Source: Cumulibacter sp047975195 (GTDB lineage Bacteria; Actinomycetota; Actinomycetes; Mycobacteriales; Antricoccaceae). From it: a stretch of 64,000 nt of DNA. This document shows positions 17,378 through 26,383 of this stretch, piece after piece (within the stretch, counting starts at the first letter, position 1; each line of letters opens with the position of its first letter). The notes beneath the pieces are model-generated. The model saw only the letters and a program-made list of their open reading frames with translations. It was not told the DNA's origin and made no database searches. A program made the position numbers and the translations under genes. Where the stretch lies: positions 1 to 64,000 of the forward strand of contig JBKEDB010000017.1 of the NCBI GenBank assembly GCA_047975195.1. The letters are read 5' to 3'.

Positions 17378-17468
17378 TGGCACAACGAACACACGCAACT
17401 GCCGCGGAGCATTGCGACGGGCAGCGCTCCCGCCGGAGCGGCCTTCGCGGTACGACGGAGGGGACTAC

Positions 17469-17783
17469 ATGAAGCTGACGGTTGGGCAGGCCTTGGCGAG
17501 CCGTACTGATTCGACCCAGGTGGTCATCGTGCGGGCGCCAGATCGCGAAATCGAGATTGCGTGTGGCGGATCGCCGATGGCGGACCCCAAGTCAGCGGAC
17601 TCCGACGCCGGTCGGCAGGAGCCGTCTGCTGACTGGCTCAATGGCTCGCTCGTCGGCAAGCGTTACGTCAGCTCGGATGAGGAGACCGAGGTACTGTGTA
17701 CCCGCCCCGGACCGGCATCGCTCGCCGTTGACGGTGTCGCGATGGACGTAAAGGCGGCTAAATCGCTGCCGTCCTCAGACTGA
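17469..17783 (+). CDS. Small conserved-looking protein with a CGG motif, unknown function
   Basis: The 104-residue product has the pattern VGQALASRTDSTQVVIVRAP, a central CGGSPM, then GKRYVSSDEETEVLCTRPGP and a C-terminal LAVDG. I recall small proteins of this pattern beside acyl-CoA synthetase genes in other actinobacteria but know no function. ATG 17469 sits after an AGGGGA-like site and starts the conserved-looking part. The synthetase gene begins 20 bp downstream, so the two probably form one operon. No signal peptide or membrane helix is visible. It could be an accessory or metal/cofactor-binding protein, but this is speculation. Confidence 0.65.
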   Translation: MKLTVGQALASRTDSTQVVIVRAPDREIEIACGGSPMADPKSADSDAGRQEPSADWLNGSLVGKRYVSSDEETEVLCTRPGPASLAVDGVAMDVKAAKSLPSSD

Positions 17784-17803
17784 ACGAGCGACGGGCAGCA
17801 CAC

Positions 17804-19297
17804 ATGAATCTGCAACTGATCCTGGATATGGCCGTCGGCTCATTTGGGAATCGAGTCGTCCTAGGTAGCCGTGATGGTGGAATTACCGCCGCGGATCTGC
17901 AGCGTTCTGCCCGCGGTGGAGCCAATGAGATTCGTAAGCGTGATGCGGATTCACTGGTCTTCCTCGCACCGAACGGGCCGGCATTCGTCGTTGCCATATT
18001 CGCCGCGGCGTACGCCGGTGTGCCGATGGTTCCGCTCAACTACCGACTCAGCGACGAGGCGATCGGCGAACTGCTCGGTCGCCATCCTGGAGCGCTAGTG
18101 GTGAGTGAGGAGCGTCGCAGCGCCGTTGCTCCGGGTAATTGCCTTACTCCGCAGCAATGGGTTGCTACGTGCGCGCAGCGCGGAGCCGGCGACCTGCAAG
18201 CCGAAGAAGTGCCGGGACACGAGGCCACTGACCCGACCGCAGTCATCATTTATACGAGCGGTACGACCGCGGCGCCGAAGGGAGTGCTACTCGGGCATCA
18301 GAATCTGATGTCTTACGTGATCGGTACGGTCGAGTTCGGTGCGGCCGAGGAAGACGATGCCGCGCTGGTGAGCCTTCCGCCGTACCACGTGGCGGCTGTC
18401 GCGAACGCCTTGACCAATTTGTATTCGGGTCGTCGGGTCGTCTCACTGGAATCGTTCACCCCAGATCAGTGGATCGACACTGCCCGCGCTGAGGCAATCA
18501 CGAACGCGCTCATCGTGCCGACCATGCTCAGCCGGCTGATCGATGCCGAGCGTCTCGATCTTCCGTCGCTGCGCACCCTGTCGTACGGTGGCGCGCCGAT
18601 GCCGACAGCGCTGCTGGAGCGCGCCTTACGGCGCCTGCCGGCGGTCGACTTCGTTAATGCGTACGGGCTCACCGAGACGAGTTCGACGATCACGCTATTG
18701 AGCCCGACCGATCACCGCATCGCCGCATCGAGCGATGACCCGTCCGTCCGTCGGCGTCTCGGCTCAGTCGGCACGGCGCTACCGGGCGTGGACATCGAAA
18801 TTCGGGATGCGCGAGGGCAGAGCGTGCCGAACGGGGTCAGCGGACGGATTTGGGTCCGGGGAGAGCAGGTCTCCGGTCGGTACGCCGAAACCGGGAGCGT
18901 CTTGGACGCCGACGGCTACTTCGATACCCGCGATCGCGGAGCGATTGACGACGCTGGTTATCTGTTTATCGAAGGTCGGGACGACGACACGATTATCCGC
19001 GGTGGGGAGAATATCGCCCCGGTCGAGATCGAAGACGCGTTGTTGTGTCACGAGGATGTGGAAGACGCAGTCGTCGTAGGAGTCCCTGACGAGGAATGGG
19101 GGCACCGAATCGAGGCGATGGTGGTCATCCGCGATGGTGCCGTTGTTGATAACGACGAGTTACGCGAGTACGTGCGAGGCAAGCTGCGTAGTAGTAAGAC
19201 GCCCGAGCGAATCACCGCGGTCGCGTCAATACCGCGCACAGATACGGGCAAACTGTTGCGCCGCGAGGTACGGCGCACGCTGGCTGAGGATCAGTGA
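17804..19297 (+). CDS. Acyl-CoA synthetase, paralog 3
   Basis: A 497-residue class I adenylate-forming ligase. Motifs are IIYTSGTTAAPKGVLLGH (the loop has Ala-Ala in place of Gly-Leu), NAYGLTETSSTITLL, DRGAIDDAGYLFIEGR, DDTIIRGGENIAPVEIED and the C-terminal RTDTGKLLRREVR with the catalytic Lys. It is more distant from the other ligases of the window than they are from each other. It follows the small CGG protein in an operon and overlaps the convergent amidohydrolase gene by 7 bp. Substrate is unknown. Confidence 0.9.
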   Translation: MNLQLILDMAVGSFGNRVVLGSRDGGITAADLQRSARGGANEIRKRDADSLVFLAPNGPAFVVAIFAAAYAGVPMVPLNYRLSDEAIGELLGRHPGALVVSEERRSAVAPGNCLTPQQWVATCAQRGAGDLQAEEVPGHEATDPTAVIIYTSGTTAAPKGVLLGHQNLMSYVIGTVEFGAAEEDDAALVSLPPYHVAAVANALTNLYSGRRVVSLESFTPDQWIDTARAEAITNALIVPTMLSRLIDAERLDLPSLRTLSYGGAPMPTALLERALRRLPAVDFVNAYGLTETSSTITLLSPTDHRIAASSDDPSVRRRLGSVGTALPGVDIEIRDARGQSVPNGVSGRIWVRGEQVSGRYAETGSVLDADGYFDTRDRGAIDDAGYLFIEGRDDDTIIRGGENIAPVEIEDALLCHEDVEDAVVVGVPDEEWGHRIEAMVVIRDGAVVDNDELREYVRGKLRSSKTPERITAVASIPRTDTGKLLRREVRRTLAEDQ

Positions 19298-20694
19298 TCG
19301 CTCAGGAAACGGATGCGACCTTGCCCAATGGTCGCGCGTACCGGGTTGGGGTCATCGGAGGCGATGACGTCTTCCAAAGGAGCACGTAGCAAACAAAGAT
19401 CAGCGCGACCACCGACCGAGACCATACGTGTGGAACCGCCCGGATCCAAGGGATGAGTCAAGAATCCGCGTAGCGCCTCCCGATACGGCACGCGCTCGCG
19501 CGCACCCAAGACGGCGCCTGAGGCCGATTTCCTAGCGACAGCCGCGGCGATGCTGCGCCAGGGGTTGAGGTCGCCGTACGGGGCGTCCGAGGACGGCGCC
19601 ACTGCGATACCCGCATCACGTAGAGATGCGTACCGGTAGAGATGCGGCAGGTCCGCAGGTTCGACCTCGGTGAGGTAGGTGTCGCCTCGTTGCGAGATGA
19701 ATGATGGCTGCGTTACGACCCTCAAGCCTAGGCGTCGAATCACGTCGAAGGTTTCCGGCGGCGTGATAGCGGCGTGCTCGAGTCGGTCACCGGCGATAAC
19801 GCCGACCGTCTGGATGGCAAGGAGCACGAGTAGAAGTGATTCTCGAGTGACCGTGTGTATCGCGACCGCACGGCGGTGCGCTCCACGCGCCCGCCGGATC
19901 CGATCGATCACGGTGTCGAGGCCCGGAAGGTCGTGATCTGAAATTATTATCTTGCGGGGGACTCGCCGCGGCTGATGCCGCATGCCGTCGTTGTCGGTCC
20001 CCAACAACATCAGCTGCGAAGGGATCGACCCTTCACGCGCTGCTGCGACCAGGTATGCCGCAGCGGATTTGCCGAGATCGGGGGTGGCATCGGTGATTCC
20101 GGTAATGCCGTACGAACTCAATTCCTGCCCCAGTCGTTCCAGCGGCGGAAACTGGCGTTCGATTCCGTGCAAGAGGTAGTCACGGCGCCAAAGGCGCCCG
20201 GCCGAGACCTCGGGATCAGCGTGCGCGGGGTCATCGGCCTCGAGTGTGCGAAGAAGCTCCGCGAGGCCCAGAGAATTCAGATACCACAACGATCCGCCAC
20301 GGTGTTGTATTCGGACAGGGCGATCGGCCACGATGCGGTCAAGTTCACGACGATTGAGATGGCCGGCGATGTCCTCGTGATAGTTGACGACCCGCAACCA
20401 CACTCCCGGCGCAGAGGAGTCGCTGGCTGCGCGCACGACTCGCAGGAACGTATCGCCAACCGCCCTGTCTGGGCAGCGGACCGATTCGGCGGCAGCTGCG
20501 GACGCAAGGAGGTGAACGTGGTGATCGTGTAGGCCCGGTAGTAGTGTTCCGCCATCGGCATCGATGACGCGGTCACCGGCCTTGAGCGCCACATGCTTTT
20601 CGATCTGCACGACTCGGTCGCCTGCTAGGCGAACGTCTGCGATGTGGCCGTCGATCCTCGCCCGGCGGATGAGCACGTTCACCTGGCTAGCCAC
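19291..20694 (-). CDS. Amidohydrolase-3 (YtcJ-like) family hydrolase
   Basis: A 467-residue metal-dependent hydrolase of the amidohydrolase superfamily. The N-terminal metal motif is GLHDHHVHLL (HxH at about 59-61), with further candidate ligands in HRGGSLWYLN, AVAIHTVT (His) and PSSDAPYGDLNPW (Asp), and the N- and C-terminal beta-sandwich flanks typical of the group. It would cleave C-N or C-O bonds in an unknown substrate. GTG 20694 overlaps the CoA-transferase stop by 16 bp; together with the upstream crotonase and VOC genes it forms a minus-strand operon. Confidence 0.8.
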   Translation of the reverse strand: MASQVNVLIRRARIDGHIADVRLAGDRVVQIEKHVALKAGDRVIDADGGTLLPGLHDHHVHLLASAAAAESVRCPDRAVGDTFLRVVRAASDSSAPGVWLRVVNYHEDIAGHLNRRELDRIVADRPVRIQHRGGSLWYLNSLGLAELLRTLEADDPAHADPEVSAGRLWRRDYLLHGIERQFPPLERLGQELSSYGITGITDATPDLGKSAAAYLVAAAREGSIPSQLMLLGTDNDGMRHQPRRVPRKIIISDHDLPGLDTVIDRIRRARGAHRRAVAIHTVTRESLLLVLLAIQTVGVIAGDRLEHAAITPPETFDVIRRLGLRVVTQPSFISQRGDTYLTEVEPADLPHLYRYASLRDAGIAVAPSSDAPYGDLNPWRSIAAAVARKSASGAVLGARERVPYREALRGFLTHPLDPGGSTRMVSVGGRADLCLLRAPLEDVIASDDPNPVRATIGQGRIRFLSDH

Positions 20695-22091
20695 CGTCGC
20701 ACGCGATCGGTATCACGGCCGAGCTCAGGCGCCGATCCCGTTGGTGCGCGAGTCGTCGGTGGCTGGACTTTCGCGGTGCCGGTGACAGTCTCGACAACCC
20801 AGCCATGCGCGCTGTGCACCACCCGGTTGTCGTCAATAGCGTCGTTCGGCTCGCCTAGCGCGAGGGTGCTCGCAGCAACGTCGACCATGGGTACATCGAG
20901 CATCCGTCCGCGATCGGAGCGGAGCGCGGCTAGCGTGGCCGTGGCAGCGACGACCCCGGTCAACGGATCAGCAATGGCATCCCCACAGGGAAAGCAGCCT
21001 TGATCGGATATTCGGACGAGCCCGCCTTCCGCGGCTACATCGTCCCCGAAGCCCACCCGATAAGCACTGTCATCGGATCTGCCGTGCGCGGTAATAGATG
21101 TCCACACCGTGCCCGAGGCGACGCACGATTCAGCGTCAATTCCGAGTTGTCGTAGCGCGCGCGGGCGGGACGCTTCGATCACGGCATCTGCTCTTGTCAT
21201 TAACTCCTGCAGGAAAGCAATGCCGGTCGCCGTAGTGAGATCCACGCTGACTGATGCTTTGCCCGCATTCAGCAGATCGAAAAACCTAGGAGCGCCGTAT
21301 CGCGTCCCATCGGGTCGTCGATGGCTTTCTACCTTGACGACGCGTGCACCGGCTCGTTGCAGTATCGATCCGCACAGCGGTGCGGCCCACAGTGATCCGA
21401 GTTCGAGAATGACCGGTCGACCTGATCGCGTGCGTCTCCCAGCGGGGCTGCCGAAACAAATCGGGGGCCGTGATCCCTGCCGTTGGGGTGAGATAGCGGC
21501 GGCAGGCAGGCCGAGCAGGACAGCGCGATCAGTGGCGTGCGAGGTCGTCGTGTCGCTCGTCCATCGTCGTACGGCGTCGACAGGATCGGCATGCACGGAC
21601 TGTCCGATCAGTGCCGGCACCAGATCAAGGTCGTCTCGGCGCGCGAGCGACAACCCGAACCAGCCGTCGACGGTGCGGTACGGCCTAAACACGCCGCCGA
21701 CCGATGCTGGGCCATTACGTTGCCATCCCATAAGTGCCGCGCGTTCGGACAGTAGCTGCGAGGACAGTGGTGGTGAGTCTTGAAACGAGCGAATGTCAGC
21801 CAGGTGCTCCACCAATGCCAACGCACCGGTCATCGCAGAGGCAGGAGCGCCAGGGGCGATCATCGGGTCGGCGCGGGCACGACCGCTGAGCCACATCGCC
21901 CCAGACGTTGCCCAATCCGCCAGCGCATCCGGTGCGTCGGCAAGGTCCAGCGGGCGTCCATCCACGCTCGTGGTGACGTCGGCCCCACAGATCGCCGCCA
22001 AATTGCGCGCATATGTAGCTGCGGGCCCATCCCCCAGAACCGGAATTGCCTCTCCGGATAACGGCAGGGATGTGGCGTCAGTCGAGTCCAT
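20679..22091 (-). CDS. CaiB/BaiF family CoA-transferase
   Basis: This 470-residue protein has a family III CoA-transferase domain in its C-terminal half, starting LELGSLWAAPLCGSILQRAG and followed by VVKVESHRRPDG and KASVSVDLTT. The catalytic Asp normally follows the segment read here as RYGAPRFFDLLNAGK, but it cannot be placed without alignment. Residues 1-220 are a poorly conserved N-terminal region that may be a degenerate copy of the same fold. Start ATG 22091 gives a 14-bp overlap with the crotonase gene. It likely moves CoA between acids in the same pathway. Confidence 0.75.
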   Translation of the reverse strand: MDSTDATSLPLSGEAIPVLGDGPAATYARNLAAICGADVTTSVDGRPLDLADAPDALADWATSGAMWLSGRARADPMIAPGAPASAMTGALALVEHLADIRSFQDSPPLSSQLLSERAALMGWQRNGPASVGGVFRPYRTVDGWFGLSLARRDDLDLVPALIGQSVHADPVDAVRRWTSDTTTSHATDRAVLLGLPAAAISPQRQGSRPPICFGSPAGRRTRSGRPVILELGSLWAAPLCGSILQRAGARVVKVESHRRPDGTRYGAPRFFDLLNAGKASVSVDLTTATGIAFLQELMTRADAVIEASRPRALRQLGIDAESCVASGTVWTSITAHGRSDDSAYRVGFGDDVAAEGGLVRISDQGCFPCGDAIADPLTGVVAATATLAALRSDRGRMLDVPMVDVAASTLALGEPNDAIDDNRVVHSAHGWVVETVTGTAKVQPPTTRAPTGSAPELGRDTDRVRRWLAR

Positions 22092-23124
22092 CAACGAGCC
22101 CCCATTCCACTGCGGTGACAATGTCAAGTGGATGTGCTGAAAGCGCCAAGTACGACGTGCGCCACGGTCCGATCCGTGCGCGGATGCTCACCGTGCCCCC
22201 CGATCCGGGGATGAGCCCCATCCGTAACTCTGGCAGGGTGATCGTCGTGTTCGGTGCGGCCGTGACGCGTTTGGCAAACGCTGGTAACTCGATGCCCGCG
22301 CCGTAGCACCGTCCGTGCATGCGCACATGCACGCGGTCGCTCAGGCGCAGCAGCGATGCTGCGACGCTTCGTGCCATGCGGACGCGATGCGCGGTTGCGA
22401 CGTCGCTCGCAGTTCCGAACTCATCGAGGTCACCGCCGCTGCAGAACGTCGGACCGTCCCCGCTGATGAGAACCTTCAGAACCGTCGGATCCTGATGAGC
22501 GATGGCGAGCGCATCGAGTAGGTGGTGGCGCATACTCGCGCTGAACGCGTTGTGCCGCGCCGGGTCGTCGAGAGCGATCGCGAGTGTGCTGCCACTACGG
22601 GTGGCCGATACTGGTGCAGAGCATGCCGCACGACCTGAGCGCGGTGTTGCCGATCGCCAGGTGGCGAACTCCGCGGACGCGAGCAGCATGGAGTACGCAA
22701 CGGATTCCATATCCAGACGGTCATACGCCGGTACGGAGTCCGGAATTGCGAGTAGCCGATTCAGGACATGAGCGGCATGCGGTGCCGTGCGGACCGTCGT
22801 TGCAATCTGGCGCAGTTCGGCCTCGACGTCATCGATGACGACGATCCACGGAGGTATCGGATCACGATGGCGTGCCGTGCTCAGGGTGACTGTCGCCGTG
22901 TCGCTGGCGGGGATCGGAGTGTGCGGCTCGTGAATCGCGATGATAGTTCGACCCATCTGCAGCAGTCGGCGCGCTGCGGTGGCGTAATCGGCGTGTAGCA
23001 GCGCCGACGAGTCGACAATGAAAAAGTCGTCCTCGGTCACGGCCATGTCGTCGAGCTCGTACCGGTCTACTGCAGCAAGAAGTTCCCGGCCGTACCTCAA
23101 CTGTGGTGAGTACCTATCTGACAC
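22078..23124 (-). CDS. Enoyl-CoA hydratase/isomerase with N-terminal extension
   Basis: A 348-residue protein. The C-terminal 175 residues are a crotonase domain: IALDDPARHNAFSASMRHHL, DGPTFCSGGDLDEFG (first oxyanion-hole segment), HGRCYGAGIELPAFA (second) and LPELRMGLIPGSGGT. The first 165 residues are not typical of single-domain crotonases; they contain FFIVDSSALLHADYATAARR and end LDMESVAYSMLLASAEFATW, and could be a remnant of a second crotonase copy. It lies in an operon between the VOC protein and the CoA-transferase. Substrate is unknown. Confidence 0.75.
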   Translation of the reverse strand: MSDRYSPQLRYGRELLAAVDRYELDDMAVTEDDFFIVDSSALLHADYATAARRLLQMGRTIIAIHEPHTPIPASDTATVTLSTARHRDPIPPWIVVIDDVEAELRQIATTVRTAPHAAHVLNRLLAIPDSVPAYDRLDMESVAYSMLLASAEFATWRSATPRSGRAACSAPVSATRSGSTLAIALDDPARHNAFSASMRHHLLDALAIAHQDPTVLKVLISGDGPTFCSGGDLDEFGTASDVATAHRVRMARSVAASLLRLSDRVHVRMHGRCYGAGIELPAFAKRVTAAPNTTITLPELRMGLIPGSGGTVSIRARIGPWRTSYLALSAHPLDIVTAVEWGLVDGLD

Positions 23125-23141
23125 GTACAGACCCCGAAGAA

Positions 23142-23579
23142 CTAGCCGGGCTCGTGGAGCCTGCGCATGGTGCTCGCATCCACGAGCTCGGTAAGTATGT
23201 TCATCGTGTCCTTAGGAAGGAAGAACGCCGCCGCTGCGTCAGGTCCCATGTCGATCTGCCGCAGTCCCTTGTCTCGCAATTGCGCTGCGTGCAGTGCGAC
23301 GTCGTCGACGAGGTAGGCGAGGTGGTGGACGCTGGGACCGCGTTTGTCGAGCCATCGGCCCATCCCTGCGCTGGCGTCGCGCGGCAATAACAACTCGATC
23401 CGCGTGTCGCCCTCGCCCACTTTGATGAAGTGAATATCGGCATTCTCGCGCGCCATGTAGATACCCGCGTCGGGGTTGCGCTCGGCGTCGAGGGTGAATC
23501 CCAAAGTTTCCAGAAGTGTGTCTGAGGCTTCCTCGTACGAACGAGCAACTATGCCTACGTGATCGATCCCAAGAATCAT
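23142..23579 (-). CDS. VOC-family protein, methylmalonyl-CoA-epimerase-like
   Basis: A 145-residue protein of two beta-alpha-beta-beta-beta modules. Candidate metal ligands are His7 (GIDHVGIVA), the Glu in TRIELLLPRD, a His in SVHHLAYLV and the Glu in NILTELVD. The layout and length match methylmalonyl-CoA epimerase and related VOC proteins that act on CoA esters. ATG 23579 begins the conserved sequence; upstream residues of the longer frame are not conserved-looking. It is first of a minus-strand operon with crotonase, CoA-transferase and amidohydrolase, and a carboxylase lies nearby, so epimerisation of a carboxylated acyl-CoA is plausible. Confidence 0.75.
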   Translation of the reverse strand: MILGIDHVGIVARSYEEASDTLLETLGFTLDAERNPDAGIYMARENADIHFIKVGEGDTRIELLLPRDASAGMGRWLDKRGPSVHHLAYLVDDVALHAAQLRDKGLRQIDMGPDAAAAFFLPKDTMNILTELVDASTMRRLHEPG

Positions 23580-23893
23580 CTCGCGACCCCTTGGCTGCCG
23601 TGATTCGGTCATCGGCAATCGGTTGTCTGCCAGATTAGAACTCCGGTCGGCGTTCGGCAAGCCGTAATCGACCTACCGGTCAGTACGTCGATATGTGCGC
23701 TGATTCCTCATATATCGGCAGTCTCTGCGTCCGGATCAATCAGAAATCTCCGTCCTTGGTATTGACACGGTTCAGGTTGTTCGCTCAAAATCGGGCCACT
23801 GACCCATTAAATGTTTTCTGAGTCACACGTCGCGTCGGCGTCGAGCGTCAGGGCTGCGAATCCGCGCGCACACGCAATCGCTGAGGAGTGCAC
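23580..23893. other. 314-bp divergent regulatory region
   Basis: This gap lies between the VOC-led operon (minus) and the crotonase/ABC operon (plus). Apart from the candidate promoter listed below, no repeat, hairpin or protein frame stands out. The central part is AT-richer than its surroundings, as expected for promoters. Confidence 0.5.
23762..23791 (+). promoter_or_regulatory. Candidate promoter of the crotonase/ABC operon
   Basis: TTGACA (23762-23767) is followed after 18 bases by CAAAAT (23786-23791). The -35 is perfect, the -10 matches at four of six positions. It would give a leader of roughly 95 bases before ATG 23894. Confidence 0.4.
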
Positions 23894-24664
23894 ATGGCCG
23901 TAGTAGAGATCGAACGTCACGACAGCATCCTGGTCGTACGGATGAATCGTCCCGAGAAGCGCAACGCGATGAACACCGAGATGCTCACTGAGTTGGGCAA
24001 GGCGTTCACCGAGTTCCGGGACGACGGCGACCTGTCGACTGCGATCCTGACCGGCAACGGTGAGGCCTTCTGCTCGGGTGAGGATCTTGTCGAGGCGGCT
24101 GAGAGAGGCACTCCTGGTTTCGATCCCGATTTGCCGTACGACCCGTTCTGGAATGACGGTCTGGGGCCTGGCGAGACGATCCGTAAACCGATCATCGCCG
24201 CAGTGAACGGCTGGGCGATGGGTGGCGGGTTCATCCAAGCGTGGATGTCTGATTTCAGAGTCGCCTCGCGCAGCGCCGTCTTCGAGATTTCAGAGGCGCG
24301 GCACTGGTTGCTCGGCGCCTATCAGTACGGATTCACCGACACGCTGCCGTGGGCGATCGCGTCTGAACTCGCACTCGGCTTCCGGATGTCGGCCGAGCGC
24401 GCGTACCAAGTTGGCTTCGTGAATCGACTCGCCGACGACGACACGTTGCTCGACGTGGCGTTCGAGATGTGTGAGCACCTGAAGGCGATTCCGCCGGCTT
24501 CGGTGGCGAACACCCTGACCATGGCCAGGGCGCTGCGGCCCCGGATACCGACCGGTGCGCGGCTCTTGGGCGAGAAGCTCAAGGAGAACGGCAATCTCGA
24601 TGACGTCATGGAGGCGCGCCGCGCCTTCGCTGCGAAGCGTAAGCCCGAGTTCACCGCTCTTTAG
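23894..24664 (+). CDS. Enoyl-CoA hydratase/isomerase (crotonase)
   Basis: A single-domain crotonase of 256 residues: VVRMNRPEKRNAMNTEML near the start, NGEAFCSGEDLVEAAE (oxyanion hole 1), VNGWAMGGGFIQAWMSDFRV (hole 2) and the helix containing RMSAERAYQVGFVNRLADDD. ATG 23894 follows GAGGAG with good spacing. It heads an eight-gene plus-strand operon with a peptide-type ABC importer, a thioesterase and an Ldh_2 dehydrogenase, so the imported compound is probably processed as a CoA ester. Whether it hydrates, isomerises or hydrolyses cannot be told. Confidence 0.88.
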   Translation: MAVVEIERHDSILVVRMNRPEKRNAMNTEMLTELGKAFTEFRDDGDLSTAILTGNGEAFCSGEDLVEAAERGTPGFDPDLPYDPFWNDGLGPGETIRKPIIAAVNGWAMGGGFIQAWMSDFRVASRSAVFEISEARHWLLGAYQYGFTDTLPWAIASELALGFRMSAERAYQVGFVNRLADDDTLLDVAFEMCEHLKAIPPASVANTLTMARALRPRIPTGARLLGEKLKENGNLDDVMEARRAFAAKRKPEFTAL

Positions 24665-24710
24665 TCCAGTGAATCCTTCGTTTCAGAGATCTAGACAGCC
24701 AGGAGATCCG

Positions 24711-26327
24711 ATGTCTCAACCAGACTCACAAGTCAATGCACCGGGTGCGATTCGCGCCATCGCCAATACAGGTTTCAGTCGGCGTGGATTCCTGCGCGCA
24801 GTCGGCATCGGGGGCACCGCTATCCTTGGCAGTCAGCTGCTCGCAGCATGCGGAGATAGCTCGGGTTCGGGTGCCGGCGGAGCGGCGGATCCGGATGCCA
24901 CGCTGACGGCGGCATATCACCTCGCGACCACCTCGCTCGATCCGCTGCTGATGACTACCGGGCAGTTCGTGACCTTCATGTATCCGATGTACGACACGCT
25001 CCTGCAGCTCGACGAGAACGCAGCGCCTTCGCCGATGCTGGCCACCGAGTGGGAGTATTCCGGTGACGGTAAGCAACTGAAACTCACGTTGCGCGATGAT
25101 GTGAAGTTCCACGATGGCACCGCTTTCGACGCGGAAACGGTGAAGGTCAATATCGAGCGCGTGTTGAAGACGGAAACCTCTTCGGTGTTCACCCAGGCGA
25201 AGTCGATCGACAGCGTTACGGTCGAATCGCCGACAGTGGCCGTGCTGAACCTGAATACTCCTGATGCGACATTGCTGGGCGTGCTCGCAGATCGTATTGG
25301 AGCCATGGTCAGTCCGAAGGCGATCGCCGATGGCGTTGACCTGGGAGTGACAGACGCGGGATCCGGTGCCTACACGATGGTGGAGTTCCAGCAGGGGGCG
25401 CACACGTACTATGAGCGCTTCGACGGTTATTGGAATCCCTCGGTACAAGCGGTAAAGCGCATTGAGCTGATGTCGGTGAATGATGGCCAGGCGCGGCTCA
25501 ATGGGGTCCAAACCGGATCGTACGATCTGGCGTATGTGACGCCGACCCAATTCCAGGCGGCAGAGGGAGCCGGTCTCGGTACTTCCGAAGGCGCGAGCCT
25601 GTGGTTCCTGAACATCGCTCTCAATCGGCAAGGTCCCTTGGCCGACCCCAAGGTGCGGCAGGCGATTAGTTACTCGATCGATCGAGACGAGATTGCCAAG
25701 TCGATCTACTTCGGGCTCGCCGAGCCGACTTCAGCATGCTTCCCCGAGTGGTATTGGGCTGGGAATCCCGACATCCCGGCAGACTACTTCACCTACGACA
25801 CCGAGAAGGCGAAGCAACTACTTCAGGAAGCCGGCCACGAAGACCTTGAGTTTGAACTGATCTTCGCTGCCGGTTCGGACCCGTATCCGCAGTTCGCCGA
25901 GATCCTGCAATCGCAGATGAAGGGATCCGGGATCACGTTGAACGTCAAGGCAGTCGACATTAACCAACTCGCCGTAGATTTCTCCGGCGGTAAAGCCCAG
26001 TCGCTTCTCGGCGGAGGCGGACAAGCCACCGATCCGTCGCTCTGGCTTGAGACGATGTTTGCGAAGAACGGCTTCTTCAATCCCGCCGGGGAGATCGAGC
26101 CGGAGGTTGAGGACGCGCTCACGGCGTTGCGCACGACCACTGACCCAGATCAGCGCGCACAGGCTGCAATGGAGTTGACAGGGCTGGTGGCCGAGTTAGC
26201 GCTGAACGTACCGATCGTCATTCCGAAGGTCCTGACGGCGTACTCGACCCAGCGGATAGCTGACTACACGACGGCGCCATTCGGCGCGATCCTGCCGCTC
26301 GTGGGCGTCGAGGTCATGAGCGGTTGA
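24711..26327 (+). CDS. ABC transporter substrate-binding lipoprotein (SBP family 5)
   Basis: A 538-residue extracellular solute-binding protein of the peptide/nickel/opine class. The signal carries a twin-arginine motif SRRGFLRAVG (from residue 23) and a lipobox LLAAC with Cys47, so it is probably exported folded by Tat and lipid-anchored. The mature domain shows LKLTLRDDVKFHDGTAFDA, typical of family 5, and KVRQAISYSIDRDEIAKSIY. ATG 24711 follows CAGGAG; the upstream frame is the shadow of the crotonase. Ligand is unknown: oligopeptide, glutathione-like or modified acid are all possible. Confidence 0.9.
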   Translation: MSQPDSQVNAPGAIRAIANTGFSRRGFLRAVGIGGTAILGSQLLAACGDSSGSGAGGAADPDATLTAAYHLATTSLDPLLMTTGQFVTFMYPMYDTLLQLDENAAPSPMLATEWEYSGDGKQLKLTLRDDVKFHDGTAFDAETVKVNIERVLKTETSSVFTQAKSIDSVTVESPTVAVLNLNTPDATLLGVLADRIGAMVSPKAIADGVDLGVTDAGSGAYTMVEFQQGAHTYYERFDGYWNPSVQAVKRIELMSVNDGQARLNGVQTGSYDLAYVTPTQFQAAEGAGLGTSEGASLWFLNIALNRQGPLADPKVRQAISYSIDRDEIAKSIYFGLAEPTSACFPEWYWAGNPDIPADYFTYDTEKAKQLLQEAGHEDLEFELIFAAGSDPYPQFAEILQSQMKGSGITLNVKAVDINQLAVDFSGGKAQSLLGGGGQATDPSLWLETMFAKNGFFNPAGEIEPEVEDALTALRTTTDPDQRAQAAMELTGLVAELALNVPIVIPKVLTAYSTQRIADYTTAPFGAILPLVGVEVMSG

Positions 26328-26383
26328 CGCACAAAGGCACCCGCACCGACTAATCCGACACCACATCGACAGGGGGTTCGTGA

